A stretch of DNA of 64,000 nucleotides from Micromonospora sp. RHAY321 (lineage in GTDB: Bacteria > Actinomycetota > Actinomycetes > Mycobacteriales > Micromonosporaceae): NCBI RefSeq assembly GCF_023896955.1, contig NZ_JAMHIW010000008.1, positions 124,001 through 188,000 of the forward strand, written 5' to 3'. The notes beneath the pieces were generated by a model. That model was given only the letters and a program-made list of their open reading frames with translations, was not told the DNA's origin and searched no databases. The translations under genes were made by a program, and so were the position numbers. How positions within the stretch are numbered: the stretch's first letter is position 1; each line of letters opens with the position of its first letter. This document shows positions 42,561 to 51,159 of this stretch, piece after piece.

Positions 42561-43052
42561 TCAGTCGGCCACCTCTTCGGGCGCGGGCAGGACGGCCCGG
42601 ACGGTGAAGCCACCCCCGGGGCGCGGGCCGGCGGAGAAGGTGCCGCCGATCCGCTCGGCGCGCCGGCGTACGCCGGGCAGGCCGCCACCAGGTCCCGGGG
42701 TGCCGCCGCCCGCCGGCCCCTCGTCGCGTACCTCGATGGTGATGCCCTCGGGGTCGTAGCGCAGGCGGACCGCGACCGGCGCGCCCGGGGCGTGCCGTCG
42801 CGCGTTGGTCAGCGCCTCCTCGATGATCCGGTACGCCGCCACGTCGACCGCGCCGGGAAGCGGCCGGGGCGGTCCCGACAGGCTCCAGCGCACCGGCTGG
42901 CCCGCGGCGAAACCGTCCACCAGCGCGTCGAGGCGGTTCAGGCTGGGCGGCGGCCCGCCGGACGTGTCGAGTTCCTCGGCCCGGCCCAGCGCCTCGCGCA
43001 GCCGGTGCCCCTGCACCCGGGCCATCCGGCGCCACCGCCCGAAACTCCCCAT
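42561..43052 (-). CDS. orphan HATPase fragment of a DesK-type sensor kinase
   Basis: The 163 residues correspond only to the C-terminal third of a DesK-type kinase: PPPSLNRLDALVDGFAAGQP, the N box YRIIEEALTNARRHAPG, a G1-like IEVRDEGPAGGG and a G2-like GGGLPGVRRRAERIGGTF. The membrane segments and the HisKA_3 phosphoacceptor histidine are missing, so it cannot autophosphorylate in the usual way. An ATG at 43052 has TACCTT 7 nt upstream, so the fragment may still be transcribed. No response regulator is adjacent. It is a truncated gene or a stand-alone ATPase domain. Confidence 0.7.
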   Translation of the reverse strand: MGSFGRWRRMARVQGHRLREALGRAEELDTSGGPPPSLNRLDALVDGFAAGQPVRWSLSGPPRPLPGAVDVAAYRIIEEALTNARRHAPGAPVAVRLRYDPEGITIEVRDEGPAGGGTPGPGGGLPGVRRRAERIGGTFSAGPRPGGGFTVRAVLPAPEEVAD

Positions 43053-43059
43053 GCCGGTC

Positions 43060-43065
43060 AAGGTA
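43060..43065 (-). promoter_or_regulatory. -10 box before the orphan HATPase
   Basis: TACCTT on the minus strand lies 7 nt before the ATG at 43052; no ribosome site is present. Confidence 0.35.
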
Positions 43066-43185
43066 CGGCAGCCGGCTGTGAACCCGGCCGTGGACTCGTG
43101 GTCACGCCCGGCGTGGCGCGGCGTCCGACGGCACCCCCGTCAGGGCTCGCCGGTCAGGGTCGCAGGCCGGGCGACCCCCGCGCAG

Positions 43186-43218
43186 CGGCCCGCCGGGCGG
43201 GGCACGCCCGGCGGGCCG
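43186..43218 (-). terminator. hairpin after the ThuA/DUF1080 gene
   Basis: CGGCCCGCCGGGCG at 43186-43199 and its exact complement at 43205-43218 enclose a 5-nt loop, 26 bp after the stop of the upstream gene. Confidence 0.7.
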
Positions 43219-43244
43219 GATCAGCGGGTCGGATCAGCGAGGGG

Positions 43245-45359
43245 TCAGGGCAGGGTCCACTTCTGGTTGGCCGCGCCGTTGCAGGTCCAGAGGTGCACGA
43301 TCGTGCCGTCGGCGGAGTTGTTGCCGGAGACGTCGAGGCACTTGTTCGACGACGCGTTGCGCAGGCTGCCGTCGGCCTGGGCCGCCCAGTTCTGCGCGCC
43401 CGTGCCGTTGCAGGTCCAGAGCTGGATCTTGGTGCCGTCGGCGGTGCCGCTGCCGGACACGTCGAGGCACTTGCCGAGCGCCTTGATCGTCGAGTTCGGC
43501 GTCACGGTCCAGGTCTGCGCCGTACTGCCGTTGCAGGTGTAGATCTGGATCTGGGTGCCGTCGGCGGTGCCGCTGTTGCGCACGTCCAGGCACTTGCCGC
43601 CCAGACCCTTGACCGCGCCGACCCCCGGGGTGCCGCCACCGCCGCCCTTGACCAGGGTGAAGTCGTCCACGTCGAAGAGCCCCGTGCCGCTACCGGTGAA
43701 GGTGAGGTAGAGGTTCTGCGTGCTGGACGGGACGTTGGACAGGGAGGTGGTGACGTTGGCGAAGGTCGTCCAGCTGCCGGTGTTCGGCACCGTGACCGAG
43801 CCGAGGACCGGGCCGGTGGCCGAACCGGTGCGCACCTGGATGGTGCCGCCCGCGCCGCCGGAGACGACCCGGGACGTGAACGAGGTGACCCCGGTCAGGT
43901 TCACACCGTTGTACGCGGCCCAGTCGCCCGGGTCGATGTAGCCGATGGTCTGGCCGCCGTTGGCGCCCGCCTTGGTGAACGGGGTGACCCCGTTGGCCGA
44001 GCTGAACGCCTCGGCCTGGATGGTGGTGTTGACGGGCGGCGGCGTGGTGCCCAGCTCCTTGATCCGGATGTTGCGGAACGAGGCGTCGTCACCGGTGCCG
44101 TGGTTCTGGATACCGATGTGGCCGGCCAGCGAACGGACCGGGTTGGTGTTGGTGAAATCGTTGATCTTCACGCCGTTGAGGAAGATCTGCAGCCGCTCGC
44201 CCTCGACCAGCAGCTCGTAGGTGTTCCACTCTCCCGCAGCGTTCAGCGCCGCGTCGCGGGCGGCGATGTCGGCGGACTTGAACGTGTAGACCGCCCCGGT
44301 GGTGCGGTCCGCCGCGTCGGTGGCGTCGATCTGGATCTCGTAGCCGTTGTCCACCGCCGACCACGGGTCACTGGACGGCGGGAAACCGATGAAGATGCCG
44401 GAGTTGTCGTCACCGGCCAACTTCCAGTCCAGCTTCAGCGAGTAGTTGGTGAACTGCTTGGCGTTGTACCAGAACAACCCCATGCCGCCGGTCGAGGTGA
44501 GGGTGGCGTCGGAGTTGGTGAAGCTGCCCGGGCCGGCCTGCGACCAGCCGGCGGTCGAGCCGTTGTAGATCGGGGAGTAGCCCGTCTCGGGCCGGCAGTC
44601 GGCCTTGCTCCGACCGGCCGCGTAGCGGATGCCGCCCAGCAGGTGGGCCCGGAACGCGGGCTCGGCGTACGACGCCTGGGTGTGCCCCGCGCCGGTGTAG
44701 AAGGACCGGCCACCGCCGTAGCCCTTGCACCAGCTCAGCGGATGGTCGGCGCCCATCCCGCCACCGGAGTACGACGACTCGTCCAGGGTGGTCAGCACGT
44801 GGGCGGTCGACCGGGCGTTGGTCCGGTAGTTGTACCACTCGTCGGTGCGGGTCCAGGTCTGCGGCAGGTGCGCGGTGGCCGCGTGCCCCCGGTCCTCCAC
44901 CTTGGTGTTGGCCTGCTGGATGGCCGGGTGCGAGGCGAACCACGCGCCGACGAGGTTGCCGTAGAACGGCCAGTCGTACTCGGTGTCGGCGGCGGCGTGC
45001 ACGCCCACGTACCCGCGACCCGAGCCGATGTACGACTCGAAGGCCGTCTGCTGGCTGGCGTTGAGCACGTCGCCGGTGGTGTTGAGGAAGACCACCGCCT
45101 CGTACTGGTTGAGGTTGGCGGTGGTGAACGCCGCGGCGTCCTCGGTGGCGGTGACGGTGAAGCTGTTCGCCGCGCCCAGGTCGCGGATGGTCTGGATGCC
45201 GACCGGGATGGCGTCGTGGCGGAAGCCGGCGGTCTTGGAGAAGACCAGCACGTCGTAGGGGGCGTCGGCGGCGCTGGCCGGGGTGGCCGGGGTGGTGCAG
45301 GCGAGAACGGCGAGGGCGGCGGTGGCCGCGCCGAGGACGGGACGCAGGAGTCTGCGCAT
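43245..45359 (-). CDS. secreted ThuA + DUF1080 + CBM6 + ricin-type multidomain protein
   Basis: This 704-residue protein has a signal peptide (LRPVLGAATAALAVLACTTP, cut near ASAADAP). A ThuA-like domain follows at about 35-250 (YDVLVFSKTAGFRHDAI, YVGVHAAADTEYDWPFYG, HPLSWCKGYGGGRSFYTGAG). A DUF1080/3-keto-disaccharide hydrolase-type concanavalin fold is at about 265-430 (KLDWKLAGDDNSGIFIGFPP, GHIGIQNHG). A CBM6-like module is at about 440-565, and a ricin-type beta-trefoil at 580-704. ThuA and DUF1080 domains are linked to 3-keto-sugar metabolism. TTAGGAGAGCGAT precedes the ATG. The tail is nearly the same as that of the PQQ-dehydrogenase gene upstream. Confidence 0.9.
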   Translation of the reverse strand: MRRLLRPVLGAATAALAVLACTTPATPASAADAPYDVLVFSKTAGFRHDAIPVGIQTIRDLGAANSFTVTATEDAAAFTTANLNQYEAVVFLNTTGDVLNASQQTAFESYIGSGRGYVGVHAAADTEYDWPFYGNLVGAWFASHPAIQQANTKVEDRGHAATAHLPQTWTRTDEWYNYRTNARSTAHVLTTLDESSYSGGGMGADHPLSWCKGYGGGRSFYTGAGHTQASYAEPAFRAHLLGGIRYAAGRSKADCRPETGYSPIYNGSTAGWSQAGPGSFTNSDATLTSTGGMGLFWYNAKQFTNYSLKLDWKLAGDDNSGIFIGFPPSSDPWSAVDNGYEIQIDATDAADRTTGAVYTFKSADIAARDAALNAAGEWNTYELLVEGERLQIFLNGVKINDFTNTNPVRSLAGHIGIQNHGTGDDASFRNIRIKELGTTPPPVNTTIQAEAFSSANGVTPFTKAGANGGQTIGYIDPGDWAAYNGVNLTGVTSFTSRVVSGGAGGTIQVRTGSATGPVLGSVTVPNTGSWTTFANVTTSLSNVPSSTQNLYLTFTGSGTGLFDVDDFTLVKGGGGGTPGVGAVKGLGGKCLDVRNSGTADGTQIQIYTCNGSTAQTWTVTPNSTIKALGKCLDVSGSGTADGTKIQLWTCNGTGAQNWAAQADGSLRNASSNKCLDVSGNNSADGTIVHLWTCNGAANQKWTLP

Positions 45360-45367
45360 ATCGCTCT

Positions 45368-45424
45368 CCTAAGAACGGTTAGGAGGGGTCCCTTGTCCAA
45401 CACTAGGCGTCACACAAGGGGCCC
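45368..45424 (-). promoter_or_regulatory. palindromic leader of the ThuA gene, overlaps its ribosome site
   Basis: CCTAA-N6-TTAGG at 45368-45383 covers the ThuA ribosome-binding site. A second inverted repeat, GGGTCCCTTGT at 45386-45396 with ACAAGGGGCCC at 45414-45424 (one mismatch), lies between the two genes. The second may end the upstream transcript; the first could mask translation. Confidence 0.45.
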
Positions 45425-45435
45425 TTCCGCTCAAC

Positions 45436-48309
45436 TCAGGGCAGGATCCACTTCTGGTTCGCGGCGGCGGTGCAGGTCCAGAGGTGCACGACGGTGCTGT
45501 CCGCCGAGTTGTTTCCCGAGACGTCGAGGCACTTGCTCGACGCCGCGTTGCGCACCGTGCCGTCGGCCTGCGCGGCCCAGTTCTGCGCCCCGGTGCCGTT
45601 GCAGGTCCAGAGCTGGATCTTGGTGCCGTCGGCCGAACCGCCACCGGAGACGTCGAGGCACTTGCCCAACGCCCTGATGGTCGAGCCCGGCGTGACCGTC
45701 CAGGTCTGCGCCGCGCTGCCGTTGCAGGTGTAGATCTGGATCTGCGTGCCGTCGGCCGTGGCGGCGTTGCGCACGTCCAGGCACTTGCCACCCAGGCCCT
45801 TGATCGGACCGGCCCCACCGGTCGGGGGTGCACCGGTGACGAAGGTGAACGCGTCCAGGTCGTAGAGGGCACCGGTGCCCGACCCGGCGAACGTCAGGTA
45901 GAGCGTGGTGGTGCCGGTGGGCGGGTTGGTGATCGTCCCCGTCACGGTGGTGAAGGTTTCCCAGCCGCCGGTGACCGGGACCGTGGCCGAGCCGAGCACC
46001 GTGCCGGTGGCCGAGCCGGCCCGCACCTGGAGCGTGCCACCGGCACCCGCCGAGGAGACGCGGGCGGTGAACGAGGTGACGTTGCCCAGCCGGTACGGCT
46101 GGAACGCGATCCAGTCGCCGTTGTTGATGTCGCCGACGGTCTTGCCGCCCTCGGCCGGGGTCTTGCTGAACACGTTGATCCCCGACGAGGTGCCGAAGAA
46201 CTCGGCCTGCCGGTGCCGCGGCGGCAGCGTGTGCTGGGTGTGCGTGGTCAGCCCACCGGCGTCGGTGTACTCGGCGTCGAAGATGGCGAAGATGTTCGCC
46301 GCGTCGTCGTGCTCACCGTCGACGGGGATGGTGATCGAGCCGGAGCAGCCGGTCTTCGAGGTGATCTGGTGGCCGTGCTGGTCGTGGCCGAGCACGTAGG
46401 TCATCTTGACCTTCGTGCAGTCGATCGTGCCGTCCTCCGGGTCGGTGACCGTGATGCTGAAGGGCACCGTGTCGCCGAAGCTGAACAGCTGCCCGTTGCC
46501 GGGGCTGTTGATCGTCACCGTCGGCGCGGTGTTGCCGACGTTGATCACCACGCTGGCGGTGCCGGTGGCGCCCTGCGGGTCCCGCACGGTCAGCGTCGCG
46601 GTGTAGGTGCCGTTGGTGGTGTACGTCTTCGTCGGGTTGGCCGCCGTGGAGGTGGTCCCGTCACCGAAGTTCCACGAGTACGTCAGCGCGCCACCCTCGG
46701 GGTCGGACGAGCCGGCCGAGGAGAACGTCACCGCCAGCGGCGCGGCGCCGGAGGTCCTGTTCGCGCTGGCCGTGGCGTTGGGGGCCCGGTTGCCGCCGGC
46801 GACGTAGTCGAAGCGGTACAGCGCCGAGTTGGCGTCACCGTTGAAGTAGCCGGTGCCGTAGTCGAGCACGTAGTAGGCGCCGTCCGGCCCAAAGGCCGAG
46901 TCCATCACCTGCTTGCCGACCCAGGGGAAGGTGTCGATGACGCCCCGGGAGCCGTCGGCGTTGACGTGGATCGGCTTGATCCAGCCGCGGCCGAACTCGG
47001 TGGCGAAGAACTGGCCGTCGAACGACTGCGGGAACTTCGTCGTCGAGGTCGACGAGGCGTTGTACCGGTAGACCGGGCCGCCCATCGGCGACTCGGAGCC
47101 GCCGCCGAACTCCGTCGGGGTGCCGGCGTCGCCGGCGTACCGGATCCAGGCCGGCTTGGCCGCCGGCAGGGTGGGCAGGCCCGTGTTGCGGAAGGAGTTG
47201 TTGGTCGGCCCGCCGGTGCAGTTGTACTTCGCCCCGCCGGTGTTGGCGGCGAAGTCCCACTCGTTGTACGTCTCGGTGGTGGTGTTGGTGCCGGTGCAGT
47301 ACGGCCAGCCGTAGTTGCCCGGCGCGGCGACCCGGTTGAACTCCACCTGGCCGGACGGACCGCGGGTGGCGCTGGTGGAGCCGGCGTCCGGCCCGTAGTC
47401 ACCGACGTAGACGACGCCGGTGGCCTTGTCCACGCTGATCCGGAACGGGTTGCGGAACCCCATCGCGTAGATCTCCGGCCGGGTCCTGGCCGTGCCGGGC
47501 GCGAACAGGTTGCCCGCCGGGATGGAGTACGTGCCGTTGGCGTTCACCTTGATCCGCAGGATCTTGCCGCGCAGGTCGTTGGTGTTGCCGGCGCTGCGCT
47601 GCGCGTCGTACGCGGGGTTGCGGTTGGTCCGCTCGTCCAGGGGGGCGTAGCCGGCGGACTCGAAGGGGTTGGTGTCGTCGCCGGTGGACAGGTAGAGGTT
47701 GCCGGCGGCGTCGAAGTCGATGTCACCGCCGACGTGGCAGCACAGGCCGCGATCGGCCGGCACGTCGAGCACGTCGACCTTGCTGGCCTGGTTGACCGTG
47801 AAGTCGGCGTTGAGGGTGAACCGGGAGAGCCGGTTGACGCCCTGCCAGGCCGAGAAGTCGGTGCCGGTGGCGGGCGCGTCGCCGCCGGGGGTGGACAGCG
47901 GCGGGGCGTAGTAGAGGAAGATCTGCCGGTTGCTGGCGAAGTTCGGGTCGACCCCGACGCCCTGCAGACCCTCCTCGTCGTGCGTGTAGACCGGCAGGGT
48001 GCCGATCACGGCGGTGTTGCCGTTGGCGTCGGTGCGGCGCAGCGTGCCGTTGCGGGCGGTGTGCAGGACCGAGCGGTCGGGCAGCACGGCCAGCGACATC
48101 GGTTCGCCCATGTCGGCCACGCCTCGGGCGAGCTCGACCTGCTGGAAGTCGGTGGCGTTGATCGGGTGCGCCTGGGCGGGGGTCGGGCCGCCGAGTGCGG
48201 CCGGGCCGGCGCCGAGTGCGACCGTGCCGGCCGCGGCCACCAGCAGCAGTGCCGATCCCGCGGAGAACCACCGTCGGGACCGGTGTGGGGGAGCGTCCTT
48301 CATGGACAT
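45436..48309 (-). CDS. secreted PQQ-type sugar dehydrogenase + PKD + CBM6 + ricin protein
   Basis: This 957-residue protein has a long signal (RRWFSAGSALLLVAAAGTVA, cut near AQAHP). A six-bladed PQQ-dependent glucose/sorbosone dehydrogenase domain follows at about 55-480 (HVGGDIDFDAAGNLYLSTGDD, GMGFRNPFR-type stretch YAMGFRNPFRISVD, VYVGDYGPDAGS). A PKD domain is at about 495-580 (YSWNFGDGTTSTAANPTKTY), then an Ig-like module at 585-690, a CBM6-like module at about 690-820, and a ricin-type beta-trefoil at 835-957. The enzyme oxidises an aldose outside the cell if PQQ is supplied. GGAAGGGACAG before the ATG at 48309 is a good ribosome site; ATG 48303 is an alternative. Confidence 0.9.
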   Translation of the reverse strand: MSMKDAPPHRSRRWFSAGSALLLVAAAGTVALGAGPAALGGPTPAQAHPINATDFQQVELARGVADMGEPMSLAVLPDRSVLHTARNGTLRRTDANGNTAVIGTLPVYTHDEEGLQGVGVDPNFASNRQIFLYYAPPLSTPGGDAPATGTDFSAWQGVNRLSRFTLNADFTVNQASKVDVLDVPADRGLCCHVGGDIDFDAAGNLYLSTGDDTNPFESAGYAPLDERTNRNPAYDAQRSAGNTNDLRGKILRIKVNANGTYSIPAGNLFAPGTARTRPEIYAMGFRNPFRISVDKATGVVYVGDYGPDAGSTSATRGPSGQVEFNRVAAPGNYGWPYCTGTNTTTETYNEWDFAANTGGAKYNCTGGPTNNSFRNTGLPTLPAAKPAWIRYAGDAGTPTEFGGGSESPMGGPVYRYNASSTSTTKFPQSFDGQFFATEFGRGWIKPIHVNADGSRGVIDTFPWVGKQVMDSAFGPDGAYYVLDYGTGYFNGDANSALYRFDYVAGGNRAPNATASANRTSGAAPLAVTFSSAGSSDPEGGALTYSWNFGDGTTSTAANPTKTYTTNGTYTATLTVRDPQGATGTASVVINVGNTAPTVTINSPGNGQLFSFGDTVPFSITVTDPEDGTIDCTKVKMTYVLGHDQHGHQITSKTGCSGSITIPVDGEHDDAANIFAIFDAEYTDAGGLTTHTQHTLPPRHRQAEFFGTSSGINVFSKTPAEGGKTVGDINNGDWIAFQPYRLGNVTSFTARVSSAGAGGTLQVRAGSATGTVLGSATVPVTGGWETFTTVTGTITNPPTGTTTLYLTFAGSGTGALYDLDAFTFVTGAPPTGGAGPIKGLGGKCLDVRNAATADGTQIQIYTCNGSAAQTWTVTPGSTIRALGKCLDVSGGGSADGTKIQLWTCNGTGAQNWAAQADGTVRNAASSKCLDVSGNNSADSTVVHLWTCTAAANQKWILP

Positions 48310-48673
48310 GTGTGCTGTCCCTTCCTGACGATTGACTGCCAGGCCGGGCGCGCGCCGTCGCGCCAGATGCCGTAGCGGTGGTGGGGGATGCGGTCGGCCT
48401 GCCGGGATGCCGTCCCGGCCGGCCGTGACCACCGAGGCGGTGGGGGGTCACATGCTCGGAGGTCACCAGTCGATGGGTTACCGCGCCGCCGGTTCACCTC
48501 GACGAAACAATGTCGTGTTGGCCACGACACTAAATTGCGAGTGTCGATGTGTCCATACCTTCCGGCGGATCGCCGTGAACTTTCGTCGATTCGACTGAAA
48601 GTCGCGAGACAGCGCCGTTCCCCGGACACCGCAGACGATGCCCGGGGACCGTGTTCCGGCGATCGCCGGCGGA
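48310..48673. other. upstream region of the PQQ-dehydrogenase gene
   Basis: No gene is seen. TGTCGTG-TTGGC-CACGACA at 48511-48529 is a perfect 7-bp inverted repeat in an A/T-richer stretch (48505-48600) and may be an operator or part of the promoter. CCGGCGATCGCCGG at 48656-48669, next to the polyprenyl-synthase stop, is a 14-bp palindrome that may end that operon. Confidence 0.45.
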
Positions 48674-49741
48674 TCAGGCGTGGCGGTCGATCGCCTGCGC
48701 GGCCAGCGCGACCAGTGCGGCGCGGGCCTCCGCGTCCACGGTCGCGCGCTCCAGCGCGGCCAGCGCGGCCTCGGTCCGGACCCGGATCATCTGCTCGATC
48801 CGCTCCCGTGCACCGGTCGCCTCGATGATGCCGCGCAGCTCGGCCGCGCCGTCCGCGTCCAGCGCGGGATTGCCGAACAACTCCCGCAGCCGGGCGGTCT
48901 GCGGTCGGTCGGCGGCGCTACGGGCCAGCGCCATCATCACCGTCGGCTTGCCCTCACGCAGGTCGTCCAGGACCGACTTGCCGGTGACCGCCGGGTCCCC
49001 GAAGACGCCCAGCACGTCGTCGCGGAGCTGGAACGCGTCGCCCAGCGGGTCACCGAACTCCCCCAGCGCGGCGATCAGCTCCGGTCCCGCACCGGCCAGG
49101 GCCGCGCCGATCTGCAACGGCCGGGTCACCGTGTACCGGGCCGCCTTCATCCGTATCACGGTGAGCGCGCTGGCCACCGAGCCGTCACCCACCCCGGACA
49201 CCAGGTCCAGGTACTCCCCCGCGATGACCTCGGTGCGCATCAACGCGAACACCCCGTACCCCCGGTGCACCTGCTCGGTGCTCAGGCCGCACTCGTGGAA
49301 CATCTGGTCCGACCAGGCCGCGCAGAGATCCCCGCAGAGCAGCGCGGTGTTGCGTCCGTACGTCTCGGGGTCGCCCCGCCACGACGAGCGGGCGTGCAGA
49401 TCGGCGAAGAGCCGGTGCACCGACGGCTCACCCCGGCGGCGGTCGCTGCCGTCCAGGATGTCGTCGTGGATCAGCGCGAACGCGTGGAACAGCTCCAGCG
49501 CCGCCGCGGCCACCACGATCGGGGTGCCGTCGGCCGCCCCGGCACCACGCCAACCCCAGTAGCAGAAGAGCGGTCGCAGCCGCTTCCCACCGGCCAGCAC
49601 GAACCGGTACAGCGCGGTGAACACGCCACGCGGCGCGCCGTCCGGCCAGTCCGGGCCCTGCCGGTCGAGGAAGCCGGCCAGCTCCGCGTCGAAACGCGCC
49701 CGCAACCCGCTGGTGTCGGTGGGCGCGACGGTGACCGTCAT
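48674..49741 (-). CDS. polyprenyl (geranylgeranyl-type) diphosphate synthase
   Basis: The 355 residues show the trans-isoprenyl synthase pattern: GGKRLRPLF near 51-59, the first aspartate motif HDDILDGSDRRRG (DDILD at 93-97), and the second aspartate motif FQLRDDVLGVFGD near 240-252. The enzyme joins IPP units to an allylic primer. Chain length cannot be fixed by eye; the bulky residues before the first motif (LELFHAFALI) are compatible with C15-C20. The ATG overlaps the EboF stop (ATGA). It is the last gene of the eight-gene operon and could supply the prenyl donor for the UbiA-type enzyme. Confidence 0.92.
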   Translation of the reverse strand: MTVTVAPTDTSGLRARFDAELAGFLDRQGPDWPDGAPRGVFTALYRFVLAGGKRLRPLFCYWGWRGAGAADGTPIVVAAAALELFHAFALIHDDILDGSDRRRGEPSVHRLFADLHARSSWRGDPETYGRNTALLCGDLCAAWSDQMFHECGLSTEQVHRGYGVFALMRTEVIAGEYLDLVSGVGDGSVASALTVIRMKAARYTVTRPLQIGAALAGAGPELIAALGEFGDPLGDAFQLRDDVLGVFGDPAVTGKSVLDDLREGKPTVMMALARSAADRPQTARLRELFGNPALDADGAAELRGIIEATGARERIEQMIRVRTEAALAALERATVDAEARAALVALAAQAIDRHA

Positions 49742-51159
49742 GACCCCTCCCCCGGCCCGCCCGGCTCCGCACCGTCGACGGTCAAGCCGGCCAGCTCCAG
49801 CAGCAGCCCCTTGACCTCGGTGGCCGCGATCCGGTCGCGGGCTGCGGCCGGGTCGGAGCAGAGCAGCACCGGGGCGTCCGCCGGGTCGTCCGGCAGCCGA
49901 CCGTGCGAGCCGCGCACCGCCCGCGCCCCGGCGTCCAGGCCGACCGCGCTCATCAGGTAGCGCATGCCCAGTTTCTTGCGTGCCAGCGCCACCCCGGCGC
50001 GGCGCTTGGCCGCACCCGGCGCGGCCGGGTCGAAGAACAGCTCGGCCGGGTCGTAACCCGGCTTGCGATGGATCTCCACCAGCCGGGCGAAGTCCGGCGC
50101 GCGGGCGTCGTCCAGCCAGTAGTAGTAGGTGAACCAGGCGTCCGGCTCGGCCACCAGCACCAGCTCACCCGCGCGCGGGTGATCGAGCCCGTGCGCGGCC
50201 TTGCCCTCGGCGTCGAGCACCTCGGCCACCCCGGGCAGCCCGGCGCAGAGCTTCGCCACCGCCGGCACGTCGGCCGGGTCCTTGACGTAGACGTGCGCGA
50301 CCTGGTGGTCGGCGACCGCGAACGCCCGCGACGTCCACGGGTCGAGGTACTCCATGCCGGCCTGGGTGTGCACCCGCAGCAGCCCCTCGGCGCGCAGCAA
50401 CCGGTTGACGTCCACCGGCCGGGACACGTCGGTGATGCCGTACTCCGAGAGCACCACCACGGTGGCGTCGCGCGCCCGGGCGGCGTCCAGCAGCGGCCCG
50501 AGCACCGCGTCCAACTCGGCGGCCGCGGCCGCGGCCTGCGCCGAGGACGGGCCGAACCGTTGCAGGTCGTAGTCCAGGTGCGGGACGTAGACCAGGGTCA
50601 GGTCGGGTGACACGTCGGCCAGGATCTGCTCGGCCGCCTGGCAGATCCACCGTGACGAGGGCAGCCCGGCCGTCGGCCCCCAGTAGGTGAACAGCGGGAA
50701 GGTGCCCAGCCGCCCGGTGAGGGCGTCGTGCAGCTCCGGCGGGTCGGTGTAGCAGTCCGGCTCCTTGCGCCCGTCGGCGTAGTACACCGGGCGCGGGGTG
50801 ACCGTCCAGTCGACGTCGGCGCCCATCGCGTACCACCAGCAGACGTTGGCGACGGTGTAGCCGGGCTCGGCCCGGCGGGCGGCCTGCCAGAGCTTCTCCC
50901 CGCCGACCAGCGCGTTGTGCTGCCGCCACAGCAGCACCTCGCCCAGCTCCCGGAAATACCAGCCGTTGCCGACGATCCCGTGCCCGCTGGGCGCCTCGCC
51001 GGTGAGGAAGGTGGACTGCACCGAGCAGGTCACCGCGGGCAGCACCGTGCCCAGCTCGGCCCGGAAGCCGCCGTCGGCGACCCCCCGCAGCCGGGGCATG
51101 TGCGCCAGCAGTCGCGGGGTCAGCCCGACAACGTCGAGCACCACCAGTCGCCGACTCAT
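49738..51159 (-). CDS. EboF-like nucleotide pyrophosphatase/alkaline phosphatase family protein
   Basis: The 473 residues show the alkaline-phosphatase superfamily fold of nucleotide pyrophosphatases: RRLVVLDVVGLTPRLLAHMP, the nucleophile region LPAVTCSVQSTFLTGEAPSG (candidate Thr44) with GIVGNGWYF, then metal ligands in YVPHLDYDLQRFG and VVLSEYGITDV, and HGLDHPRAGE. Such enzymes hydrolyse phosphodiesters or phosphonates. It has no signal peptide. In Ebo clusters this family member closes the core set. It overlaps EboE and the polyprenyl synthase by 4 bp each. Confidence 0.88.
   Translation of the reverse strand: MSRRLVVLDVVGLTPRLLAHMPRLRGVADGGFRAELGTVLPAVTCSVQSTFLTGEAPSGHGIVGNGWYFRELGEVLLWRQHNALVGGEKLWQAARRAEPGYTVANVCWWYAMGADVDWTVTPRPVYYADGRKEPDCYTDPPELHDALTGRLGTFPLFTYWGPTAGLPSSRWICQAAEQILADVSPDLTLVYVPHLDYDLQRFGPSSAQAAAAAAELDAVLGPLLDAARARDATVVVLSEYGITDVSRPVDVNRLLRAEGLLRVHTQAGMEYLDPWTSRAFAVADHQVAHVYVKDPADVPAVAKLCAGLPGVAEVLDAEGKAAHGLDHPRAGELVLVAEPDAWFTYYYWLDDARAPDFARLVEIHRKPGYDPAELFFDPAAPGAAKRRAGVALARKKLGMRYLMSAVGLDAGARAVRGSHGRLPDDPADAPVLLCSDPAAARDRIAATEVKGLLLELAGLTVDGAEPGGPGEGS

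Noticed and set aside
42405..45677. A 1,090-codon open frame on the plus strand
   Set aside because: It lies antisense to the isomerase, HATPase and ThuA genes, is nearly all Arg/Gly/Ala/Val/Pro, and shows no domain; it is a high-G+C shadow of the real genes.
45484..48375. A 963-codon open frame on the plus strand
   Set aside because: Antisense to the PQQ-dehydrogenase gene, whose domains are unmistakable; low-complexity translation.
48674..49741. Polyprenyl synthase as part of a carotenoid cluster
   Set aside because: No phytoene synthase or desaturase is adjacent, and its overlaps tie it to the Ebo-like operon; the FAD enzyme at 36.9 kb is far away and linked to an exporter.
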